Origin: Clostridiales bacterium
GTDB taxonomy: Bacteria; Bacillota; Clostridia; Saccharofermentanales; Saccharofermentanaceae
DNA length: 64,000 nucleotides
Direction of reading: 5' to 3'
Assembly (NCBI GenBank): GCA_017513085.1
Contig: JAFWDK010000018.1
Coordinates: forward strand, 36,679-100,678
Positions 8,755 to 17,365 of the stretch are shown piece after piece. Position numbers and translations under genes: made by a program. The stretch's first letter is position 1; every line of letters starts with the position of its first letter. The notes beneath the pieces were generated by a model, which saw only the letters and a list, made by a program, of their open reading frames with translations, was not told the DNA's origin and made no database searches.

Positions 8755-9422
8755 TGATCCTTCATTACTCTTTCAAGCACGATATTGATCATATCGTCGA
8801 TTGAAATGTGTGTCGTGTCGATCTCGACCGCATCTTTCACCTTCACCAGAGGAGATGAAGCACGAGTCGTATCCTGATGGTCACGGTACTTGATATCACG
8901 AAGAACATCTTCAAATGTCTGATCCGTTACACCCTTTGCCTGAAGCTCAGCCAATCTCCTTCTGGCACGCTCCTCCGCATCCGCAACCAGGAAAAACTTG
9001 TACTTAGCATCCGGAAAAACTTTGGAACCGATATCTCTTCCGTCGAGGATAACATTCTTGCCCTCTGAGATTTTTCTTTGCAGATCCACCATGGCTTCAC
9101 GCACGCAAGGGATCGCCGACACATCGGAAGCCGCAACAGAAACGCCAGGCATACGGATCTCTTCAGAAACATCTTCTCCATCGAGCCAGACATGCTGCGC
9201 GCCTTCTTCATGGGTAATATCGATATGAATATCTTTCATCATCTCTTCCACGGCCGCCTGATCTTTAGTAGAAATACCAAGTTTCAGTGCTTTGAGACCA
9301 CAAGCACGGTACATGGCGCCGGTATCCAGATACAGGATCCCGAGTTTTCCGGCCACACCTTTAGCCATAGTGGATTTTCCGGATCCGGATGGGCCATCGA
9401 TTGCAATCTGATAATATTCCAT
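8751..9422 (-). CDS. cmk: Cytidylate kinase
   Basis: Phosphorylates CMP and dCMP to the diphosphates. At 223 residues it has the usual length. MEYYQIAIDGPSGSGKSTMA includes the P-loop (GPSGSGKST). LDTGAMYRA, VILDGRDIGSKVFPDA and the lid RRLAELQAKG follow as in Cmk. The start at 9422 is chosen for its AAGGAGG site; upstream in-frame codons lack one. It lies 13 bases after the hutP-like gene and overlaps ispH/rpsA by 4 bases. cmk next to S1 genes is a classical arrangement. Confidence 0.95.
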   Translation of the reverse strand: MEYYQIAIDGPSGSGKSTMAKGVAGKLGILYLDTGAMYRACGLKALKLGISTKDQAAVEEMMKDIHIDITHEEGAQHVWLDGEDVSEEIRMPGVSVAASDVSAIPCVREAMVDLQRKISEGKNVILDGRDIGSKVFPDAKYKFFLVADAEERARRRLAELQAKGVTDQTFEDVLRDIKYRDHQDTTRASSPLVKVKDAVEIDTTHISIDDMINIVLERVMKDQ

Positions 9423-9435
9423 AATACGTTCCTCC

Positions 9436-9855
9436 TTAAATAGCACGGTGACCGAGACCGATCGCGATTTCATTCAAGTGCAGAAGTCCGATACCGAAAT
9501 ACACACAAACGCTGATATGATCGTTAAAACGTGCAATTCCGATCTTTCCTCCGACATTAAGGCCGATCGCCTTGGATGTGATCTGGGAAATCGCCTCACG
9601 AGCCGCGCCGGCCAGCGCACCTTCCTCATTATGATTATTTCCGATGATCCCTTCTCTTTGCGCGGCAACGACACATCTTTCAATGATCTTGGAAACCGAC
9701 GAAATAAACTCTCCGCCGAAATCGGCTGCAGTTGCAAGGATATTCTGTTCCTTCAAAGCATGCTTGAGGTCGCCCTCTTCTTCTCTGGTATTGGTCAGCG
9801 CAATGCGGATCGACGCGGATGCCGTAAGCTTACTGCTAGCGATCAGTTCTTTCAT
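9436..9855 (-). CDS. HutP-like RNA-binding regulator family protein
   Basis: A 139-residue protein resembling the HutP family. B. subtilis HutP is a histidine- and metal-dependent RNA antiterminator of the hut operon. The similarity is in the C-terminal half: GKIGIARFNDHISVCVYFG and the final GLGHRAI mirror HutP's last strands, and a GIIGNNHNEEGALAGAAREA helix matches the HutP metal-binding helix. The two HutP histidines of that helix appear replaced, so ligand sensing may differ. The start at 9855 has a GGAGG site. It overlaps the rpiR-like gene by 20 bases and precedes cmk by 13. No hut genes are present. Family assignment is from memory and moderate. Confidence 0.65.
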   Translation of the reverse strand: MKELIASSKLTASASIRIALTNTREEEGDLKHALKEQNILATAADFGGEFISSVSKIIERCVVAAQREGIIGNNHNEEGALAGAAREAISQITSKAIGLNVGGKIGIARFNDHISVCVYFGIGLLHLNEIAIGLGHRAI

Positions 9856-10783
9856 TGCCGTTGTCCTCCTCTTCATCATTTTCCGGAAGATTTCTATCCT
9901 TGCCGGTATCGTAGACCTTATACTCCGCCCACAACGACTCAAGCGCCTCAAAAGATTCCTCGATATGGCTCTTCCTATGCATACCCAGTGCGACAAGCAA
10001 CGCATTGATCAACGAAAGAGGCGCAGTCAGGGAATCAACGAACGAAGCCATATCCGACCTTGCAAAAAGCGCTACATCCGCGTGTTCCGTCATAGGTGTA
10101 TCCGCTTTGTCGGTAATAACGATCACGTTTGCACCGCGGCTTCTCGCATACTGCATGGATTGGATCGTTCTGGAAGAATATCTCGGGAAGCTGATTCCGA
10201 TCATGACATCGCCCGGACCGATCGGCAGGATCTGCTCAAATACTTCGTTGGCACTATTACTATGGATATGACGTACATCATCAAAAAGAAGCGTCATATA
10301 AAAATGCATGAATGACGAAAGAGGCGAAGAACTGCGAAGTCCCATCAAATAGATCTTCTTGGCACCAAGTATAGTCTTTACAGCCTTACTGAATGCTTCT
10401 GTATCAAGATTCTCATAAGTATGCTTCAAGCTGTCAAGATCCGCCTGCATGATGGACTTCAATACTGACGCATCATCGGTAAAACGACTGGCAGCATTTA
10501 ATCTCTGCACTGAAGTAAGCTTCACCTTCAGTTCTTCCTGCAGGACTTTCTGGAAATGCGGATATCCTTCATATCCAAGCTCCATAGAAAAACGCACGAC
10601 TGTCGATTCACTGACCCCGGTAGCCTCTCCGAGTTTTGCCGCGGTCATATATGCGGCGCTTTCGTAATTGGACAGAATATAATTAGCTATAGCCTTCTGT
10701 CCCTTACTCATTGAATCGATTTCCTGCGCAATACGCTCCACTACCCCGCGCGGCGCATCCGTTCGCTTGTCATTTTGACTCAT
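9836..10783 (-). CDS. MurR/RpiR family transcriptional regulator
   Basis: A 315-residue regulator. An N-terminal helix-turn-helix (about residues 15-90, with KLGEATGVSESTVVRF) is followed by a sugar-isomerase (SIS) domain (about 120-250). SIS domains in this family bind phosphosugars. The SIS core motifs IYLMGLRSSS, IGISFPRYSS and VIVITDKADTP are visible. The C-terminus is acidic. It sits inside a housekeeping run between scpB (4-base overlap) and the hutP-like gene (20-base overlap). That is unusual for a catabolic regulator, and the effector cannot be read from context. Confidence 0.92.
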   Translation of the reverse strand: MSQNDKRTDAPRGVVERIAQEIDSMSKGQKAIANYILSNYESAAYMTAAKLGEATGVSESTVVRFSMELGYEGYPHFQKVLQEELKVKLTSVQRLNAASRFTDDASVLKSIMQADLDSLKHTYENLDTEAFSKAVKTILGAKKIYLMGLRSSSPLSSFMHFYMTLLFDDVRHIHSNSANEVFEQILPIGPGDVMIGISFPRYSSRTIQSMQYARSRGANVIVITDKADTPMTEHADVALFARSDMASFVDSLTAPLSLINALLVALGMHRKSHIEESFEALESLWAEYKVYDTGKDRNLPENDEEEDNGNERTDR

Positions 10784-11442
10784 GTCTCTTCATCTCCTTT
10801 TTGACCATCCATCCAGTTCTCGATACTGATCTGGCGGTCATCGTTATTTCCGGCCGCATCATCGAGCGAATCTTCCAGATCCCGGATAGTCTTATACATC
10901 ATCAACTCCATAGCCGGCATCTCTGAAACAGAAGATATACCGAACTCCAATAAAAACTGTTGCGTCGTACGGAATAGCGCAGGTCTGCCCGGCGCATCAA
11001 GTGTTCCGCATTCTTCAACAAATCCGCGCTCGATCAATCGTGTCACGATCGAATCAGAACTGACTCCACGCACAGCTTCGATCTGCGCACGCGTCACCGG
11101 CTGGTTATACGCAATGACCGCTAACGTCTCATACGTCGCCTGCGACATAGGCGGGCGGTTCTTCGGCGCAAACATTCTCTCCAAAACAGGCTTCAATCCC
11201 GGCTTGGTACACATCACGTAATCATCATCGGCCTTACGGATCAAAAGACCTCCCCACGGGTTCGTCTCGAACTCTTTCATCATGCGGGTCAAGGTCTCTT
11301 CAACAACTTCTTTCGGCATATCCGTGATCTCGCACAAACGGGAAACCGAAATCGGATCGCCATGCGCGAAAAGAATTGCCTCTAATGCAGACGGCAATTC
11401 CTGCACGGTAAGTTTACTTTCTCTTTCCATGCTATCAGTCAT
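10780..11442 (-). CDS. scpB: Segregation and condensation protein B
   Basis: The ScpB subunit of the SMC-ScpAB condensin that organises and segregates chromosomes. The 220 residues form two winged-helix domains: LPSALEAILFAHGDPISVSR and the conserved MSQATYETLAVIAYNQPVTR followed by IEAVRGVSSDS. It overlaps scpA by 8 bases and the rpiR-like gene by 4, so translation is probably coupled in the order scpA-scpB. Confidence 0.95.
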   Translation of the reverse strand: MTDSMERESKLTVQELPSALEAILFAHGDPISVSRLCEITDMPKEVVEETLTRMMKEFETNPWGGLLIRKADDDYVMCTKPGLKPVLERMFAPKNRPPMSQATYETLAVIAYNQPVTRAQIEAVRGVSSDSIVTRLIERGFVEECGTLDAPGRPALFRTTQQFLLEFGISSVSEMPAMELMMYKTIRDLEDSLDDAAGNNDDRQISIENWMDGQKGDEET

Positions 11443-12256
11443 ATGCGCGCAGCTCCTTATTCTCGCTGTCCTGGTTCAAACCGAATCTCTCCTCGTCCAG
11501 CTCATCTTTCTTAGGCTCGATCAGGATAACGTCAAAAGGCTTATCCTGCTCCGCCACGATCTGGTCACCGCGAAGAAGCTCCAAAACCGCCAGGAAACCG
11601 ACGATCCTATCCATCTTATCCACCTTATGCACCGGAAAGATCTCATGAAAGAAAACCTTTCCTCTGCTTTTAAGGCTGTTCCATACAAATTTTATTTTAT
11701 CACGAATCGAGAATTTGTCGCGCTTGAGGATATGTGTGATCTTGGCCGCAATATCAGCGAACCGGATCTCATTACGCTTACACACAGTATCAATGCCGGC
11801 ATAAAACGCATCATCGTCAACTGCGGCAGGCACATACTCCACTTCAATGCCCAGTTCGGAGGGAGTCTGTGGTAATCTATACATACATTTGGAATAATCA
11901 CGGTATCTGTCTTTGAGATCCCCGGCCAAAAGCTTACAACGGCGGTATTCCAAAAGACGTACGACCAGTTCTTCTCTCGGATCTTCTTCATCGGAATTTT
12001 CAGAGATCCTCTTGTCCGGAAGAAGCATACGCGACTTGATATGCACCAGAGTCGCCGCCATAAGAAGAAACTCGGAAGCGACTTCCATATCCAGAGAACT
12101 CATCTTATCCAGATAATCCATGTACTGATCGGTCACTTCCGCAATCGGAATATCGTAGATATCGATATCGTTCTTTTCGATCAAATGAAACAGAAGGTCC
12201 AGAGGACCTTCGAATTTTCTCAGTTTGACTTCAGGATTTGGATGCGCTACCGACAT
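11435..12256 (-). CDS. scpA: Segregation and condensation protein A
   Basis: The ScpA kleisin bridging SMC heads. The 273 residues begin with the family signature KLRKFEGPLDLLFHLIEKND, followed by DIPIAEVTDQYMDYL and the LLMAATLVHIKSRMLLP stretch. A C-terminal winged helix would bind SMC. GGAAAGGAAACGTAC precedes the ATG. It lies 35 bases downstream of trpS and overlaps scpB. Confidence 0.95.
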   Translation of the reverse strand: MSVAHPNPEVKLRKFEGPLDLLFHLIEKNDIDIYDIPIAEVTDQYMDYLDKMSSLDMEVASEFLLMAATLVHIKSRMLLPDKRISENSDEEDPREELVVRLLEYRRCKLLAGDLKDRYRDYSKCMYRLPQTPSELGIEVEYVPAAVDDDAFYAGIDTVCKRNEIRFADIAAKITHILKRDKFSIRDKIKFVWNSLKSRGKVFFHEIFPVHKVDKMDRIVGFLAVLELLRGDQIVAEQDKPFDVILIEPKKDELDEERFGLNQDSENKELRAYD

Positions 12257-12291
12257 GTACGTTTCCTTTCCAAAAGAACTCTCTTTGGTTC

Positions 12292-13290
12292 TTACTCATC
12301 AAAACCGATCTTTACGGCTTTTCTGACCTCACGGATCGTTTCTTCCGCTTTCTTAGAGGCCTTTTCCCTGCCCTGTCGCAGTATATCCAGAAGTTTCGGT
12401 TCATCCGCAAGAAGTGCCGTACGCTTCTCATAAATAGGAGTATGGAACTCAGAGATCTTTTCCTGGAGAATACGCTTGCAGGCTACGCAACCGATGCAAC
12501 CCTTCTTGCACTGATCTTCGATCTCCGGAACTTTGTCCTCATTGAAGACCTTGTGGAAAGCGTAGACAGTACAAATATCCGGATGACCCGGGTCATCTTT
12601 ACGGATACGGGCCGGATCCGTGATCATGCTCATAACCTTCTTCTTAACATCATCAGGAGTATCCGCCAACGCGATCGTGTTGCCATAACTCTTACTCATC
12701 TTACGTCCATCCGTACCCGGCAGAACTTTTGCCTTTGTAAAAAGCGGCTGCGGTTCAACCAGCACATCCGACTTATAAAGGAAATTAAAACGTCTGGCCA
12801 TCTCACGGGAAATCTCCAGATGAGCCGACTGGTCTTCGCCAACCGGAACATAACTTGCACGGTACATAAGAATATCTGCGGCCATCAATGCCGGATATCC
12901 CAGGAAGCCGTATGTCATAATATCTTTTTCCGACGACATATTCGCAATCATATCCTTATATGTCGGGCATCTCTCCAACCAGGAAAGCGGTGTATTCATT
13001 CCGAGAAGCAGGAAAAGCTCCGCATGCTGCTTAATATCGGACTGAAGGAAAATCGTAGCCTTCTCCGGATCCACTCCACTTGCAAGAATATCGGCCAAAA
13101 GTCCGAGAGTATTCTTACGAAGAACATCTGTCTCCGCATAGCCTGTTGTCAGTGCGTGCCAGTCTGCGATAAAGAAATAGCACTCATATTGATCCTGAAG
13201 ACGGACCCAGTTTTCAATAGCACCGAAATAGTTGCCAAGATGAATATTGCCCGTAGGACGTGTTCCAGATAGTACGATTTTGTTTTCCAT
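12292..13290 (-). CDS. trpS: Tryptophanyl-tRNA synthetase, probable 4Fe-4S type
   Basis: Charges tRNA-Trp. The 332-residue class I enzyme has the HIGH-like HLGNY after GTRPTGNI and the KMSKS loop in GRKMSKSYGN. In the C-terminal half a cysteine cluster is visible: one Cys in HPDICTVY, then about 20 residues later C-x6-C-x2-C within EDQCKKGCIGCVACKR. This matches, with small spacing differences, the 4Fe-4S motif known from Thermotoga TrpRS (C-x22-C-x6-C-x2-C). The AAGGGG site fits the ATG. It lies 49 bases after the M50 gene. Confidence 0.95.
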   Translation of the reverse strand: MENKIVLSGTRPTGNIHLGNYFGAIENWVRLQDQYECYFFIADWHALTTGYAETDVLRKNTLGLLADILASGVDPEKATIFLQSDIKQHAELFLLLGMNTPLSWLERCPTYKDMIANMSSEKDIMTYGFLGYPALMAADILMYRASYVPVGEDQSAHLEISREMARRFNFLYKSDVLVEPQPLFTKAKVLPGTDGRKMSKSYGNTIALADTPDDVKKKVMSMITDPARIRKDDPGHPDICTVYAFHKVFNEDKVPEIEDQCKKGCIGCVACKRILQEKISEFHTPIYEKRTALLADEPKLLDILRQGREKASKKAEETIREVRKAVKIGFDE

Positions 13291-13339
13291 ATTTACCCCT
13301 TATTTTATAGCCTTTCGACTTTAAATTTTTGTTTTCGCA

Positions 13340-14083
13340 TCACAATCTGAAGAAAACCGGAACTTTCAAAAGATCATATAGTCCTTTTTCCAGGAACGAT
13401 ATCGGATAGCGGAACGGCCATGCGACCAGATCAATGATCTTGGAAAGAATATTCAGATTTCCGAATCTTCCCATCAAGAGCAAGGCAAAGAAAATGTAAT
13501 AACTGTATCTTGAAATATTCTCGAAGAATCTCCTGTGCTTGTATGGTATAAAAGTGGAAATAAAACGATATCCATCCAAAGGCGGCACCGGCAACAAATT
13601 AAAAGCCAGAAAAAGGAAACTGTACTCTCTTAAATAATAGAACAGTTTTAAGACCAGAGTGATAAACAACTGCATCTTTTCACTGCTTTCCGCACTGTGC
13701 CAGAACCAGCATACGATTACAGGAACAATGCAAGAAGCAACGATTGCCGTAATATAGTTTGCCGTAACACCGGCAAGACTGATCATGCGCTCGCAGGTCT
13801 GCCGCTTATACCGCTTCAGATTATTCGGATTATACTGGACCGGCTTCGCCCAGCCGAACCCTGCAAGCAGCATCATGATCGCACCCAGAGGATCAATATG
13901 AGCCAATGGGTTCAGCGTAATTCTTCCTTGATATTTAGGTGTGTCATCTCCACACTTCACAGCTACCCATGCATGAAAAAATTCATGAATCGAAAAGGTA
14001 AAGGACAAGACCATGACCAGCAAGGTCAGTTCCATGATCTTTTCTGCCATAGAAGCATCTGAATTAAAAATCGAAAACAACAT
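13340..14083 (-). CDS. Site-2 protease family (M50) membrane metalloprotease
   Basis: A 247-residue integral membrane protein with about five or six hydrophobic segments. Zinc-site motifs of the M50 family are present: HEFFH (HExxH, near residue 34) in the first helix and PVPPLDGYR (near residue 165), which supplies the third ligand Asp. NPLAHIDPLGAIMML and GWAKPVQYNP are typical of the compact bacterial subgroup of unknown substrate. It lies 20 bases downstream of ileS and is probably co-transcribed. The ribosome site is not ideal, but no better start is seen. Confidence 0.9.
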   Translation of the reverse strand: MLFSIFNSDASMAEKIMELTLLVMVLSFTFSIHEFFHAWVAVKCGDDTPKYQGRITLNPLAHIDPLGAIMMLLAGFGWAKPVQYNPNNLKRYKRQTCERMISLAGVTANYITAIVASCIVPVIVCWFWHSAESSEKMQLFITLVLKLFYYLREYSFLFLAFNLLPVPPLDGYRFISTFIPYKHRRFFENISRYSYYIFFALLLMGRFGNLNILSKIIDLVAWPFRYPISFLEKGLYDLLKVPVFFRL

Positions 14084-14103
14084 ACCTCTTGTATTCCCTC
14101 AAA

Positions 14104-17100
14104 TCAAGCTTTTTTCAAAGAAAGGCGAACTTTCTCTCCGTTGATATCCCAATCCTTGGAAGAATCATCCTCGCCTTCCACGATCGTCGTAGCAAGAACA
14201 TCCGAAGCGATCTGCGCGCCGTATTTCTCGAAGACGCTCTTGAGTTTCGCATCACAGGAATAGCTCACAACGATGCGGTCAGTGATCTCAAATCCGGAAG
14301 ACTTACGCTGATTCTGGATCTTGGAAACGATCTCACGGACATAACCCTCCTCGACCAGCTCATCATTAAGCTTCGTGTCAAGAGAAACCGTAAAGCCCTT
14401 ATCCGACTGAGTAGACAGACCTTCCGGCTGAACATTCTCCACCAGCAGATCCTCTGTAAGAAGCTCGAAAGTCTCGCCATCCACTTCGATGCTGATCTTG
14501 CCATCTGCATCAAGAGCCGCCATCGTCTCCTTACCAGGCAGAGCAGCGATCACTTCTTTCGCAGCATTGAGTTTTGCGCCGAGCTTTCTGCCAAGTGTTC
14601 TCAGTTGAGGCTTAAACTTATAGTCAAGAAGTGACGAAGCATCCTTCAGGAAAAGCACTTCGTGCACGTTCAACTCTTCTTTGATGATCGAGCTGTATTC
14701 TTCCGGAAGCACATCTTCACATACAGCGTAAAGTTTGCTCAGCGGCTGACGGTTCTTGAGGTTTGCCGCCTGACGGCAGGAACGTCCGAGAGCCACGATC
14801 TTCTCTACATCATCCATATCACGCTCGAGTTCAGGTAAGATCCATTCTTTCTTGGCAACCGGATAGTCACACATATGGATGGACAGCGGAGCATCTGCAT
14901 TCACGGAACGTACGATGTTCTGATAGATCGACTCGGTCATGAACGGAATAAACGGAGCCGCCAGTCTGGAGAACTGTTCAAGTACTGTATACAGAGTCAT
15001 GAACGCATTGATCTTATCCTGCGTCATCTCCGGGCCCCAGTATCTCTCACGGCCACGACGTACATACCAGTTGGAAAGCTCATCCACAAAGGTCTCCATC
15101 AGACGTGAAGAGCCTGTGATATCATATGCCTGCATTTTGCTGTCGACTGTCTCGATCAAAGAATTCAAGCGGGACAGGATCCACTTATCCATAACGGACA
15201 GTTTCTCGTAATCCAGAGAATACTTGGTAGGATCGAACTGATCGATCTCTGCGTACATAACGTAGAAAGCATATGTATTCCAGAGCGTACCCATAAACTT
15301 ACGTTGGATCTCATCAACATTGGCATGATCAAAACGCGACGGCAGCCACGGCGCATTCGCACTATAGAAATACCATCTGGCTGCATCGGCACCCTGACGG
15401 TTCAGGATATCCCACGGGTCAACAACATTGCCCTTATGCTTACTCATCTTCAGGCCGTCCTTATCCTGGACAAGACCCATTACGATAACATTTTCGAAAG
15501 GCGATCTTCCGAACAACTGCGTGCTGATCGCAAGCAAGGAGTAGAACCAGCCACGTGTCTGGTCCAAAGCCTCGGAAATAAACTGACACGGATAGTGTGC
15601 ATCGAAGAATTCCTTATTCTCAAAAGGATAGTGGAACTGAGCGAAAGGCATCGCGCCGCTGTCAAACCAGCAGTCGATAACTTCCGGAACACGCGTCATC
15701 GGTTTACCGCACTTCTCGCAAGTAACGTGAACATTATCCACATAAGGCTTATGAAGCTCAATATCATCCGGGCAGTCCGTCGAATTCTTCTTGAGTTCCT
15801 CGATAGAACCGATACACTGACGGTGGCCACACTCGCACTCCCATACCGGAAGAGGTGTACCCCAGTAACGCTCACGGGAGATACCCCAGTCAACAACGTT
15901 CTCCAGGAAGTTACCCATACGGCCGTCACGGATCGTCTCCGGATACCAGGTTGCCATACGGTTGCTCTTAACAAGCTGATCCTTAACCTTGGTCATAGCG
16001 ATGAACCAGGAAGATCTTGCATAGTAGATGAGCGGCGTATCGCATCTCCAGCAGAACGGATAGTCATGCTCGTAAGGCATCTTCTTTAAAAGCTTGCCTT
16101 CCATATTCAATTTCTTGATGATAAGCGGGTCCGCATCCTTAACAAAGAGACCGGCGAATTCACCACACTCCTCCGGGAGTGTACCATCTTCTTTAACAAG
16201 CTGTACAAACGGCAGATCATTGTCACGGCCGACACGGGCGTCATCTTCACCGAAAGCCGGAGCAATATGAACGATACCGGTACCATCGCTCATGGTAACA
16301 TAGCTGTCAGCGCAAACTTTGAAAGCTTCTTTTTTGCTCTTCTCCACGCTGGAAGCGGAATAAGGCAGCAAGGACTCATATTTCTTGCCCACCAGCTCAG
16401 TGCCCTGATATCTCTCCAGGATCTCGTATTCGTCAAAAAGCTGCGGAACAAGGCATCCTGCCATATAATACATAACTTTCTTCTCGGTTCCATCAAGATC
16501 CTTTGGAACAGCGATCTTTACATACTCATCCGTCGGGCTGACGCAGAGAGCCACGTTAGACGGAAGTGTCCAAGGTGTTGTCGTCCATGCCGCAAAATAA
16601 GTATCTTCTTCGCCGACAGCCTTAAAGCGGACGAAAACGGAATTCTCTTTAACCGCCTTATAGCCCTGAGCAACCTCATGGCTCGACAAAGCCGTACCGC
16701 AACGCGGGCAATAAGGAACGATCTTGTGTCCCTTATAAAGCATGCCCTTGTCCCACATGGTCTTCAAAGCCCACCACTCGGACTCGATATAATTATTATC
16801 GTAAGTTACATAAGGATGTTCCATATCGGCCCAGAAACCAACGCGGTCCGACATCTGCTCCCACTCGGTCTTATATTTCCATACAGACTCTTTGCACTTC
16901 TTGATGAAAGGCTCTACACCATATTCCTCGATCTGAGGCTTACCGTTGATGCCCAGCATCTTCTCCACTTCCAGTTCAACCGGAAGGCCGTGTGTATCCC
17001 AGCCCGCCTTAAACTGTACGTGCTCACCCTTCATAGCGTGGTATCTCGGAACGAGGTCCTTAATGACACGGGTCTTAATATGTCCGATGTGCGGCTTGCC

Positions 17101-17256
17101 GTTAGCGGTCGGCGGACCGTCATAGAGCGTAAAGCTCGGTGTTCCGTCCTTCTCCGGGCGGATAGACTTCTTCTGGATGTCATTCTCTTTCCAGAAAGCC
17201 AGCACTTCCTTCTCGCGATCGATAAACTTCATATCCGGCGATACTTTTTTATACAT
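14104..17256 (-). CDS. ileS: Isoleucyl-tRNA synthetase (long, type 2-like)
   Basis: Charges tRNA-Ile and edits valine. At 1050 residues it has the length of type 2 IleRS, longer than the type 1 enzymes. Seen: the HIGH motif in TANGKPHIGHIKTR, an editing domain with WTTTPWTLPSN, a Cys pair region CDTPLIYYARSSWF, and the KMSKS loop as KMSKHKGN. Type 2 enzymes are often less sensitive to mupirocin; resistance here is not shown. GAGG lies 7 bases before the ATG. No T-box leader fits in the 109-base gap upstream. It is the first gene of the run ending at ispH/rpsA. Confidence 0.96.
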   Translation of the reverse strand: MYKKVSPDMKFIDREKEVLAFWKENDIQKKSIRPEKDGTPSFTLYDGPPTANGKPHIGHIKTRVIKDLVPRYHAMKGEHVQFKAGWDTHGLPVELEVEKMLGINGKPQIEEYGVEPFIKKCKESVWKYKTEWEQMSDRVGFWADMEHPYVTYDNNYIESEWWALKTMWDKGMLYKGHKIVPYCPRCGTALSSHEVAQGYKAVKENSVFVRFKAVGEEDTYFAAWTTTPWTLPSNVALCVSPTDEYVKIAVPKDLDGTEKKVMYYMAGCLVPQLFDEYEILERYQGTELVGKKYESLLPYSASSVEKSKKEAFKVCADSYVTMSDGTGIVHIAPAFGEDDARVGRDNDLPFVQLVKEDGTLPEECGEFAGLFVKDADPLIIKKLNMEGKLLKKMPYEHDYPFCWRCDTPLIYYARSSWFIAMTKVKDQLVKSNRMATWYPETIRDGRMGNFLENVVDWGISRERYWGTPLPVWECECGHRQCIGSIEELKKNSTDCPDDIELHKPYVDNVHVTCEKCGKPMTRVPEVIDCWFDSGAMPFAQFHYPFENKEFFDAHYPCQFISEALDQTRGWFYSLLAISTQLFGRSPFENVIVMGLVQDKDGLKMSKHKGNVVDPWDILNRQGADAARWYFYSANAPWLPSRFDHANVDEIQRKFMGTLWNTYAFYVMYAEIDQFDPTKYSLDYEKLSVMDKWILSRLNSLIETVDSKMQAYDITGSSRLMETFVDELSNWYVRRGRERYWGPEMTQDKINAFMTLYTVLEQFSRLAAPFIPFMTESIYQNIVRSVNADAPLSIHMCDYPVAKKEWILPELERDMDDVEKIVALGRSCRQAANLKNRQPLSKLYAVCEDVLPEEYSSIIKEELNVHEVLFLKDASSLLDYKFKPQLRTLGRKLGAKLNAAKEVIAALPGKETMAALDADGKISIEVDGETFELLTEDLLVENVQPEGLSTQSDKGFTVSLDTKLNDELVEEGYVREIVSKIQNQRKSSGFEITDRIVVSYSCDAKLKSVFEKYGAQIASDVLATTIVEGEDDSSKDWDINGEKVRLSLKKA

Positions 17257-17289
17257 AGTAAAACCTCAACTTTTCCAAAAGCTCCCGTC

Positions 17290-17322
17290 ATTATAACATA
17301 CGAAACAGGGCCTGAGTATGTT
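17290..17322 (-). promoter_or_regulatory. ileS promoter -10 with overlapping dyad
   Basis: A consensus TATAAT (17290-17295, minus strand) overlaps a 7-bp inverted repeat AACATAC/GTATGTT (17295-17301 and 17316-17322). The -35 is poor. The dyad lies where the polymerase binds, so it could be an operator or a 5' hairpin. Confidence 0.45.
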
Positions 17323-17365
17323 TTTTATATTATAAAGAGAATTTCGTCAATTCCTCCAAAAACGT

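Noticed and set aside
17257..17365. T-box riboswitch before ileS
   Set aside because: The gap is only 109 bases and shows no specifier loop or T-box sequence.
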